NCBI RefSeq assembly: GCF_003060965.1
Contig: NZ_QAII01000034.1
Coordinates: forward strand, 1-39,405
DNA from: Caulobacter sp. HMWF025
GTDB lineage: Bacteria > Pseudomonadota > Alphaproteobacteria > Caulobacterales > Caulobacteraceae
Direction: 5' to 3'
Length of the DNA: 39,405 nucleotides
Shown: piece by piece, positions 32,593-39,405 of the stretch
How the letters are laid out: each line of letters begins with the position of its first letter
How positions within the stretch are numbered: the first letter of the stretch is position 1
Position numbers and translations under genes: made by a program
The notes under the pieces: model-generated
Database searches by the model: none
Told to the model about the DNA's origin: nothing
What the model saw: the letters and a program-made list of their open reading frames with translations, nothing else

Positions 32593-34017
32593 TTGACTCA
32601 ATTTTCCGATCTCGGCCTCGCCAAACCCCTGCTGAAGGCGCTGACCGACAAGGGCTACACCACCCCCACCCCGATCCAGGCCCAGGCCATTCCGACGGTC
32701 ATGACCGGCCGCGACCTGCTGGGCATCGCCCAGACCGGCACCGGCAAGACCGCTGCCTTCGCCCTGCCGATCCTGCATCGCCTGGCCGAGAACAAGAAGG
32801 CGGCCCCGCGTCGCGGCTTCCGCTGCCTGGTCCTGTCGCCGACCCGCGAACTGGCCACCCAGATCGCCGAGAGCTTCCGGGACTACGGCAAGCACATGGG
32901 CCTGTCCGTCGCCACCATCTTCGGCGGCGTGAAGTACGGCCCGCAGATGAAGGCCCTGGCGGCCGGCGTCGACGTGGTCGTGGCCACTCCGGGCCGCCTG
33001 ATGGATCACCTCGGCGAAAAGTCCGCCATCCTGTCCGGCGTCGAGATCTTCGTGCTCGACGAAGCCGACCAGATGCTGGACCTGGGCTTTGTGGTGCCGA
33101 TCCGCAAGATCGCCAGCCAGCTGCCCAAGGAACGCCAGAACCTGTTCTTCTCGGCCACCATGCCCAATGAAATCGGCAAGCTGGCCGGCGAACTGCTGAA
33201 GAACCCGGCCCAGGTCTCGGTCACGCCCTCGGCCACCACGGTCGAGCGCATCGACCAGTCGCTGATCTTCATTGAAGCGCAGCGCAAGCGCCCCCTGCTG
33301 GCCGAACTGCTGGCCGACAAGGCCGTCGAGCGGTCGATCGTCTTCACCCGTACCAAGCGCGGTGCCGACCGGGTGGCCAAGTATCTGGTCGCCAGCGGCA
33401 TCGAAGCCGCCGCGATCCACGGCGACAAGACCCAGGGTCAGCGCGAGCGGGCCCTGGCCGCCTTCAAGGCCGGTGAGGTCAAGGCCCTGATCGCCACCGA
33501 CATCGCCGCGCGCGGCATTGACGTCAACGACGTCAGCCACGTCTTCAACTACGAGCTGCCCAATGTGCCGGAGTCCTATGTCCACCGCATCGGCCGTACG
33601 GCCCGCAAGGGCAAGGACGGCGTGGCCATCAGCTTCTGCGCCGATGACGAACGTCCGCTGCTGAAGGACATCCAGAAGGCGACCCGCCAGACGATCCCGA
33701 CCTTCGACCGCCGCAACGACAAGAGCCTGGCGGCCGCAGCCGCCGTGGCCGACAAGCTGGCTCCGCCGGAGAAGTATGTCGATCCGCGCCGGGCCGACCC
33801 GCGCAACAACGTCCCGAGCGAACTGCGCCGCCAGCGCAACCGTCCGAACAAGGGCGGTGGCCAGGGTCAGGGCCAGGGTCGCAATGGCGGTGGCCGTAGC
33901 GGTGGTGGCCAGAACGCCGCAGCCAAGAGCGGCGGCGGCGACTTCCGGGGCCCCAAGCGCAGCGGTGGCGGCGGTGCGGTGACGGCGGTCGAAACCCGCT
34001 GGACCCCCATCGACTGA
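32593..34017 (+). CDS. rhlE: DEAD-box RNA helicase
   Basis: A 474-residue ATP-dependent RNA helicase. It has the Q-motif region (TPTPIQAQAIP), motif I AQTGTGKT (46-53), Ia PTRELA, motif II DEAD (156-159), motif III SAT, motif V IATDIAARGIDV and motif VI HRIGRTARKG. The C-terminus (about 400-474) is a basic, Gly/Asn/Gln-rich tail, typical of RhlE-like proteins that bind RNA or join the degradosome. The start is a TTG at 32593-32595, with a weak purine stretch upstream; no better start is near. It ends in a clear terminator. Confidence 0.94.
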   Translation: MTQFSDLGLAKPLLKALTDKGYTTPTPIQAQAIPTVMTGRDLLGIAQTGTGKTAAFALPILHRLAENKKAAPRRGFRCLVLSPTRELATQIAESFRDYGKHMGLSVATIFGGVKYGPQMKALAAGVDVVVATPGRLMDHLGEKSAILSGVEIFVLDEADQMLDLGFVVPIRKIASQLPKERQNLFFSATMPNEIGKLAGELLKNPAQVSVTPSATTVERIDQSLIFIEAQRKRPLLAELLADKAVERSIVFTRTKRGADRVAKYLVASGIEAAAIHGDKTQGQRERALAAFKAGEVKALIATDIAARGIDVNDVSHVFNYELPNVPESYVHRIGRTARKGKDGVAISFCADDERPLLKDIQKATRQTIPTFDRRNDKSLAAAAAVADKLAPPEKYVDPRRADPRNNVPSELRRQRNRPNKGGGQGQGQGRNGGGRSGGGQNAAAKSGGGDFRGPKRSGGGGAVTAVETRWTPID

Positions 34018-34075
34018 TCCGCCGCCGGGTGGCCCACGCCACCCGACAGCCTGCTTCAGGCATGTGACTGAATTG

Positions 34076-34115
34076 ACGGCCATTTTCACCCCCGGGGCGA
34101 AAGTGGCCGTTTTTT
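34076..34115 (+). terminator. Intrinsic terminator after the helicase
   Basis: ACGGCCA at 34076-34082 pairs with TGGCCGT at 34104-34110, and inner TTTC pairs with GAAA. It is followed directly by TTTTT. This is the clearest rho-independent terminator in the window. Confidence 0.88.
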
Positions 34116-34227
34116 CGTTCAGGGTCAGTGTGGCAGGGGGGGCCGACGACCCTTGAATCCCCCTCGCCGATAGGGTCAGCTAGACTTTGGGACCGGTCTC
34201 TGGCCGGTTTGGGAGGGGACCTCTGCA

Positions 34228-36498
34228 ATGGCGGACGCGAAGCCGCGCGCCGTACCCACGCTGACGCGACTTGCGGGCGGCGAGATGAGCGTTCGTGTGC
34301 GGACGTTCGACTGGTCGACGACGCCGCTGGGCCCGATCGAGGCCTGGCCCCCCAGCCTCCGACTGGCCGTCGACATGATCCTGGCGACCAATTTCCCGAT
34401 GGCCGTGCGCTGGGGCCCTGAGCTCTGCCTTATCTACAATGACGCCTATGCCCCGGCCCTACATGAGCGGCACCCAACCGCGCTGGGCATGCTGTTCACA
34501 GCCCATTCGCCCGACTTCCAGGCCAGCCTGCGCACGGTGCATGACGACATCCTGTCCGGAGCAAGCGGCGGCTATGCTTTTGAAAAGCTGCCCCTGACTG
34601 TCCTGAGAACCGGCGACACGGCCCCGCGCCTTGCCTCGTTCAGGGTCAGCTACAGCCCCCTGCCCGATGCCACGGCCGCCAACGGGATCGGCGGCGTCCT
34701 GGTCACTGCGGTCGAGATCGCCGAGACGGCCGAGATCGAGAAGGCCCTGCACGAGACCGAACAGCGCTACCGCATGGCCCTGAAGGCTGCCGGCGGCGTT
34801 GGGACCTGGGACTGGGACATCAAGGCCAACCGGGTCTATGCCGATCCCGGCTATGCCCGGTTGCACGGGCTTTCAGAAGACTATGGCCATGCCGGCCTGC
34901 CCGTTCAGAGCTTCACCCGGGCGGTCCACCCCGATGACCGCGACCGGATCCGCGATGTCAGCCTGGCGGCGATGGAAAACGGCGGAGACTTCGCCGACGA
35001 GTACCGGCTGATCCAGGCTGACGGCAGCGTCCGCTGGGTCCATGCCCGCGGCAGTTGCTCACTGGACGCGGACGGCACAGCCGCCCGCAACGGTGGCATC
35101 ATTCTCGACATCACCGACCGCAAGACGGTCGAGGCCGACCTGGTGGCCGCCCGCAGCGAACTGCACCATGCGCTCGAGGCCGCCCGGATGGGGCGCTGGG
35201 ACCACAATCCGTCCACGGGTGCGCGGTTCTGGGATAGCCGGGCCTGCACGATCTTCGGCGTCTCGCCGGCGGCCGCCAATACCCTCGAAGCCTTCGAGCA
35301 ACTGGTCATCCCCGAAGACCTGGATGGCTTGCGTGCCGGCGTCGCCGGGGCCCTGGACCCTAACGGCGACGGCAAGATCAACCTCGAATATCGCATCCGC
35401 CGGCCTGGCGAAGACACCGTCCGCTGGATCGAGACCTTCGGTCAGGCCTATTTCGACCGGGGGGTCTGCACCCGCTTCGTCGGCGTCGTCTCCGATGTCA
35501 GCGAGCGCAAGGCGGCCGAACTGGCCCTGGAGCGCCAGCAGGAAACACTGCGCCTGGCCGTCGACGCCGCCAATGTCGGCATCTGGGACTCCGACCTCGA
35601 AACGGGCCATGTCGCCTGGTCCGACCGCTGCTACGCCATGTTCGGCATTCCGCCCGGCACCCCGATTACAGCGGATGACTTCTTTGCTCACGTCCATCCC
35701 GAAGACCTGAATCACGCCCGCGAGGCGGTGGACCGCTCGCTGGACCCGCAGATCCGCGCCGAACACGCCCTGGAGCTCCGGATCATCGGGCGCGATGACG
35801 GCGTCGAACGCTGGCTGAGTATTCGCGGCGAGGTGATGTTCTCGCCCGAGGGTCAGCCGCAGCGCTTCCTCGGAGCCGTGGTCAACATCACCGATCGCAA
35901 GCGGGCCGAACTGCACCTGCGGCTGCTGGTCAATGAGCTGAACCACCGGGTGAAGAACTCGCTGGCCACCATCCAGGCCATCGCCGCCCAGAGCTTCAAC
36001 GGCTCGCGCTCGCTTCCGGAGGCCCAGGAGGCCTTCACCAACCGCATCGTCGCCCTGTCCGAGGCCCACGACCTGCTGACCCGTGAAAACTGGGAGGGCG
36101 CGGATCTGCACGACATCGCCTCACGCCTCGTGACCCTGCACGGCGGACCGGCGCGGTTCGGCCTGTCCGGACCGGCCATCCGCCTGTCGCCGCGTACGGC
36201 CCTGTCCCTGTCCATGGCCCTGCACGAACTGGCCACCAATGCGGTCAAGTACGGGGCCCTGTCGGTGCCGGAAGGCCGGGTGACCATTGCCTGGGCCCTG
36301 GCTCCCGGCCCTGGCGCGCAACGGCTCGACCTCAGCTGGGCCGAACGCCACGGGCCACCTGTCACGCCGCCGATCCGCCGGGGTTTCGGTTCCCGGCTGA
36401 TCGAACGCGGTCTGGCGGCCGAACTGTCCGGCAAGGCCTCGATCCACTTCGAACCCGAAGGCGTGGTCTGCCAGATCCGGGCCCTGCTGGACGCCTGA
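34228..36498 (+). CDS. Multi-PAS HWE-family sensor histidine kinase
   Basis: A 756-residue cytoplasmic kinase without membrane helices. An N-terminal PAS-like domain (about 25-165; FDWSTTPLGPIEAWPPSL...) is followed by three PAS/PAC modules (about 180-300, 305-430 and 435-560). The HWE kinase core has phosphoacceptor H573 in NELNHRVKNSLATIQAIAAQSF and an N-box LHELATNAVKYGALS. The glycine-rich ATP region is RRGFGSRLIERGLAAELSG. These kinases often respond to light, redox or stress; no LOV cysteine motif was seen. No response regulator is next to it. The stop abuts the stop of the convergent permease gene. Confidence 0.92.
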   Translation: MADAKPRAVPTLTRLAGGEMSVRVRTFDWSTTPLGPIEAWPPSLRLAVDMILATNFPMAVRWGPELCLIYNDAYAPALHERHPTALGMLFTAHSPDFQASLRTVHDDILSGASGGYAFEKLPLTVLRTGDTAPRLASFRVSYSPLPDATAANGIGGVLVTAVEIAETAEIEKALHETEQRYRMALKAAGGVGTWDWDIKANRVYADPGYARLHGLSEDYGHAGLPVQSFTRAVHPDDRDRIRDVSLAAMENGGDFADEYRLIQADGSVRWVHARGSCSLDADGTAARNGGIILDITDRKTVEADLVAARSELHHALEAARMGRWDHNPSTGARFWDSRACTIFGVSPAAANTLEAFEQLVIPEDLDGLRAGVAGALDPNGDGKINLEYRIRRPGEDTVRWIETFGQAYFDRGVCTRFVGVVSDVSERKAAELALERQQETLRLAVDAANVGIWDSDLETGHVAWSDRCYAMFGIPPGTPITADDFFAHVHPEDLNHAREAVDRSLDPQIRAEHALELRIIGRDDGVERWLSIRGEVMFSPEGQPQRFLGAVVNITDRKRAELHLRLLVNELNHRVKNSLATIQAIAAQSFNGSRSLPEAQEAFTNRIVALSEAHDLLTRENWEGADLHDIASRLVTLHGGPARFGLSGPAIRLSPRTALSLSMALHELATNAVKYGALSVPEGRVTIAWALAPGPGAQRLDLSWAERHGPPVTPPIRRGFGSRLIERGLAAELSGKASIHFEPEGVVCQIRALLDA

Positions 36499-38049
36499 TC
36501 AGCCGGCCATCCGCAGGGTCTTCGCGATCTGGTCGTCGGTCCGGCGCAGGGCCATGACCAGGGCTCCGGCCACGATCAGCGGCAGAAGGGCCCAGACCGG
36601 CAGGCCGGCCACCGCCAGGCCCGTCGCGCCGGAAATCAGGGCCGCAACCAGCAGTTCGGCCAGGGCCGAGAACCACGAAGCCCCCCGCCGGCGACGGAAG
36701 TCGGCGCGCTTGCCTGGCTTCTGGTGCCAGACATTGATCTGGGCACAGCAATAGGCCGACAGGCCGGCGCCGATCGCGGTCAGGACGCCGGTCAGGGGCT
36801 GGAACCAGGCGAGCGCCAGGACCGGCCCTGCCAGCATGATGGCGACCGGGATCAGGGCGGCAACCAGCTTGGCACGCCAGAGTACGGACGCCGGCGTCGG
36901 CGAGACGGCCAGTAGGTCGGGGGTATCCTCGGCCGACAGGGTGATCCAGGCGAGACTGCCGGCCACCTGCCCGGCCATGAAGGCCACGATCCCCGCGCCG
37001 CCGGCCAGGGCGGCGGCCTCGACCTTCGAGGCCGAACGGGCCAGCACCAGGGCCAGCGGGATCAGGTACAGAACCCGCAGCAGCACCTGCGACAGCAGGG
37101 CCGCGTCGCGGCCGATCAGCCGCAGTTCCTTGCGGACCGTGGCCCGGAACGCTCCGGCGGCAAAGGCGGCCACCGGCTTGGTCACGCCCCGGGCCCGACG
37201 GGTCGAGGATCCCTGGGCGGCTGCGGCGGCGTCGGAGAAACGCCGGCCAAGGGCATTGGCCGCGAGCCAGAACAGGCCGATCCCGAACGCCAGCAGGCCC
37301 AGCAGCGGCAGGGGCTCGCCGAGCATGGCCCGCAGCGGCAAACCGGCCACCGGCGGCAGCACGAGGCGACCGTCATAGGCCGAGCGGGCGATGCTGGCGA
37401 ACAGGCTCTCGCTGGCCGCCTCGCCCATCAGGTTGCGATACTGGCTGGCCAGGAAGAAGGCCGCGCCGACGATGGCGGCCAGTACCTGGGCGACCGTGCG
37501 GGTCCGGCGCGGGCCGATCAGGGCGAACAGGGCCATGGCCAGAAACAGGCCCAGCGCCGTGGCGATCAGGGCCAGCGCGATCAGCACGCCGAACAGGCCC
37601 GCCCAGGCCGGATGACCGTACAGGACCGACGGCAGCAGCAGCGGCGTGACGAAGACGAGGAACAGCAGGGCGACGCCGGCGGCGATCCCCAGCGCCCGCA
37701 CCAGCAGCACCCGGCGCGGCTCCAGCGGCGAAGAGAACAGCAGGTCCAGATCGCCGCGCTCGTAGAGGGCTTCAGCCGAGGCGCTGAGGGTCTGGGACAG
37801 CATCAGGGTCAGGACAACCAGGCTGACCAGCCCGGCGATGGCGACCGACAGCGGATTGACCGGAATGTCGTGGTCGTGAACCGCGAGCGCGATCATAACC
37901 CCGCCCAGACAGGCAAAGCCGAACAGGATGGCGAGGCCGATCAGGGCCCCGGGGCCCTTGCCGGCCCGGCCGGCGCGGAAGCCGCGCCAGGCCAGACGGA
38001 TCTCGTGGGCCAGCAGCCACAGCGTGCCGGCAGGCTTGAACAGGCTCAC
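36499..38049 (-). CDS. ABC transporter permease
   Basis: A 516-residue integral membrane protein with about twelve hydrophobic segments, including a basic loop with Arg/Pro-rich residues after the fourth. It begins MSLFKPAGTLWLLAHEIRLAWRGFRAG, typical of ABC-2-like export permeases. The start is a GTG at 38047-38049 that overlaps the ATPase stop as GTGA, so the two genes are coupled. The substrate is unknown. The shape of the pair suggests export. Confidence 0.88.
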   Translation of the reverse strand: MSLFKPAGTLWLLAHEIRLAWRGFRAGRAGKGPGALIGLAILFGFACLGGVMIALAVHDHDIPVNPLSVAIAGLVSLVVLTLMLSQTLSASAEALYERGDLDLLFSSPLEPRRVLLVRALGIAAGVALLFLVFVTPLLLPSVLYGHPAWAGLFGVLIALALIATALGLFLAMALFALIGPRRTRTVAQVLAAIVGAAFFLASQYRNLMGEAASESLFASIARSAYDGRLVLPPVAGLPLRAMLGEPLPLLGLLAFGIGLFWLAANALGRRFSDAAAAAQGSSTRRARGVTKPVAAFAAGAFRATVRKELRLIGRDAALLSQVLLRVLYLIPLALVLARSASKVEAAALAGGAGIVAFMAGQVAGSLAWITLSAEDTPDLLAVSPTPASVLWRAKLVAALIPVAIMLAGPVLALAWFQPLTGVLTAIGAGLSAYCCAQINVWHQKPGKRADFRRRRGASWFSALAELLVAALISGATGLAVAGLPVWALLPLIVAGALVMALRRTDDQIAKTLRMAG

Positions 38050-38819
38050 GCGGGCGCGCCCTCTGCGGTCAGTTGCAGGAAGACGTCTTCCAGGGTTCCG
38101 GTGCCGTCACCGGCCCGGGCCCGCAGTTCGTCCAGCCGGCCTTCGGCCAGCAGGCGTCCACCGGCGATGATGCCGATCCGGTCGGCCATGCGCTCGGCCA
38201 CCTCGAGGATGTGGGTGGTCAGGATCACCGTGCAGCCGGCCTCGACCCGCGCCTGCAGCATGTCCTTGACCAGCCGCGCCGCCGCGGCGTCGAGGCCGGT
38301 CAGGGGCTCATCCAGGATCAACAGCTTCGGGTCATGGATCAGGGCCCCGGCCAGGGCGACCTTCTGCTTCATGCCGCGCGAAAAGCCCTCGCAGCGCCGC
38401 CGCGCTTCATCGGCCAGGCCCAGCTGGGCCAGCAGCGCCTCGGCCCGCGTCCGGGCCACGGCCGGATCGACACTCCACAGCCCGGCCACGAATTCGAGAT
38501 ACTCCAGCGGCGTCAGGCGGTCATAGATCATCGCCTCGTCGGGCGCCCAGGCGATCAGGCCCTTGGCCCCGGCCGGGTCCTGGCGGGCATCGATGCCGAA
38601 CACGCTGATCTCGCCCGCATCCGGCTTGGTCAGGCCGGCGACCATTCGCAGGGTCGTGGTCTTGCCCGCCCCGTTGGGGCCCAGCAGGGCATAGAGCTCG
38701 CCCGCATGAACGGTCAGGTCCAGATCGGACACAGCCGGCTTGGCGAAGGTCTTGTTCAGACCCCGCACGATCAAGGCTTCGGTCAAAGGTCTTGTTCCCC
38801 ACGCAACTTGCGGCGACAT
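38046..38819 (-). CDS. ABC transporter ATP-binding protein
   Basis: A 257-residue ATPase with Walker A GPNGAGKTT, signature FSRGMKQKVALA (in place of LSGGQ, as in ABC-2 exporters), Walker B LLILDEPLTGLD and H-loop TTHILE. It pairs with the permease just downstream. The ATG at 38817-38819 is used; a TTG at 38786 with GGGGAA upstream would remove eleven residues that do not resemble the family and may be the real start. Confidence 0.93.
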   Translation of the reverse strand: MSPQVAWGTRPLTEALIVRGLNKTFAKPAVSDLDLTVHAGELYALLGPNGAGKTTTLRMVAGLTKPDAGEISVFGIDARQDPAGAKGLIAWAPDEAMIYDRLTPLEYLEFVAGLWSVDPAVARTRAEALLAQLGLADEARRRCEGFSRGMKQKVALAGALIHDPKLLILDEPLTGLDAAAARLVKDMLQARVEAGCTVILTTHILEVAERMADRIGIIAGGRLLAEGRLDELRARAGDGTGTLEDVFLQLTAEGAPA

Positions 38820-38871
38820 GAGAACGTGATTGCGGGGCCCTGTTCAAGCGACGATGCGCCGCGAGCCGTGG

Positions 38872-39348
38872 CTAGTTCGGCGGACTGACCGCTTCCAGCT
38901 CAAAGGCGGCATCCAGGCCGGCGTCATCGGCGATCATGCCGGTCAGGGCAGCAGACAGGACAGGATCCAGCGAGCTCCAGACGAAGGCCAGTTGCTCCAG
39001 CACGGCGGGCAGGCGGTCGGGCTCGAAGCCGGGATAGAGATCTTCCACCAGCCACAGCCCGGTCAGCACATCGAAGCCGAACCGGCAGCCGATCAGACGG
39101 AACTGGGCGCGGGCGACCGTCTCGAACAGGGCCGTCAGGTCGCGGGCCTGATCGAGGTCTTCGCTGTCGAGAACCTGGCAGCGCACCTGCAGCCAGCCGT
39201 TCTGCGGAAACAGATAGAAGGCCCCGCCGTCCTCGGCCCCGGACACCTCCAGCCCGTTGTCGATCTCGCTGACGACATAGCCGGCCTCGCGGCAGGCCTC
39301 GGCGACTTCGGCGAGGTTGAGGGGAAGGGCGTGCGGTTGGTCGGTCAT
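38872..39348 (-). CDS. YbjN-like domain protein
   Basis: A 158-residue acidic protein with the alpha/beta pattern of YbjN/type III chaperone-like folds. It opens with a helix followed by YVVSEIDNGLEVSG and FYLFPQNGWLQVRCQV strands, then a helix, GFDVLTGLWLVEDLY and a C-terminal helical part with many Asp and Leu. No signal peptide or motif for a catalytic role. The family assignment is tentative. It lies 50 bp from the ABC ATPase on the same strand. Confidence 0.72.
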   Translation of the reverse strand: MTDQPHALPLNLAEVAEACREAGYVVSEIDNGLEVSGAEDGGAFYLFPQNGWLQVRCQVLDSEDLDQARDLTALFETVARAQFRLIGCRFGFDVLTGLWLVEDLYPGFEPDRLPAVLEQLAFVWSSLDPVLSAALTGMIADDAGLDAAFELEAVSPPN

Positions 39349-39372
39349 GACGCTCAGGGTCCCTGGTCAAAT

Positions 39373-39392
39373 CCTCCCCCTGATGGGGGAGG
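39373..39392. repeat. C-rich/G-rich dyad repeat, copy 2
   Basis: CCTCCCCC, TGAT, GGGGGAGG: an 8-bp perfect dyad that differs from the copy at 10-32 mainly in the loop. It lies upstream of the YbjN-like gene. Confidence 0.7.
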
Positions 39393-39405
39393 TGTCGCCG
39401 TCAGG

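Noticed and set aside
1..39405. Many long frames antisense to the genes (for example opposite serC, the hybrid kinase, lysC, ptsP and the helicase)
   Set aside because: These are expected in GC-rich coding DNA, being Arg/Gly/Ala/Pro-rich shadows of well-supported genes.

Overview
The window is about 39 kb of GC-rich chromosomal DNA that looks like an alphaproteobacterium of the Caulobacteraceae (Caulobacter, Phenylobacterium or Brevundimonas type). Evidence for this is the very high third-position GC, frequent TTG/GTG starts, the rodZ-ispG pair, the comF-grxC-nitrilase-DUF1178-ubiG-lysC neighbourhood, a GAF-domain PtsP, an HWE histidine kinase and a Flp-type pilin. The genus call is inference. 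No rRNA, tRNA, insertion sequence, phage gene or CRISPR array was seen.

Layout. 1-7.0 kb: serC with a candidate structured leader, a small membrane protein behind a terminator-like hairpin, a small helical protein divergent from a hybrid histidine kinase, a secreted small protein, a PhzF-fold isomerase, a nucleotidyltransferase-like protein and thiD. 7.2-13.4 kb: an inositol monophosphatase, aroC, a single-domain response regulator, a small lipoprotein, a MOSC protein, a GNAT acetyltransferase, a TerB-like protein coupled to a tiny ORF, and a LysR regulator. 13.5-19.2 kb: an SbtA-type bicarbonate permease divergent from the LysR gene, then ispG, a RodZ-like gene and ptsP on the minus strand. 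19.4-24.6 kb: an EamA transporter, a three-gene siaA-siaB-siaC-like partner-switching cassette, a secreted esterase and an unknown protein. 24.7-32.3 kb: lysC, ubiG, two glycine-zipper envelope proteins, DUF1178, nitrilase, grxC, comF, an NDUFAF5-like methyltransferase, a Flp pilin and mutT. 32.4-39.4 kb: a DEAD-box helicase with a long leader, an HWE sensor kinase, a two-gene ABC exporter and a YbjN-like protein.

Most of the window is housekeeping metabolism: serine, thiamine, chorismate, isoprenoid, ubiquinone and aspartate-family synthesis. The nitrogen phosphotransferase PtsP and several orphan signalling proteins are scattered among these genes. The most notable system is the sia-like cassette at 20.88-23.08 kb. 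It encodes a PP2C phosphatase with a soluble CBS-like N-terminus, a HATPase-fold kinase and a SiaC-like substrate with Ser at the expected phosphosite, and no diguanylate cyclase is adjacent. In Pseudomonas the corresponding genes feed the cyclase SiaD, so here the output is unknown.

Other points of interest are a Flp pilin that seems to start at a CTG overlapping the mutT stop, divergent comF/methyltransferase genes whose start codons overlap, and a terminator hairpin that contains the Shine-Dalgarno of the next gene. C-rich/G-rich dyad repeats occur near both ends of the window and between two convergent genes.
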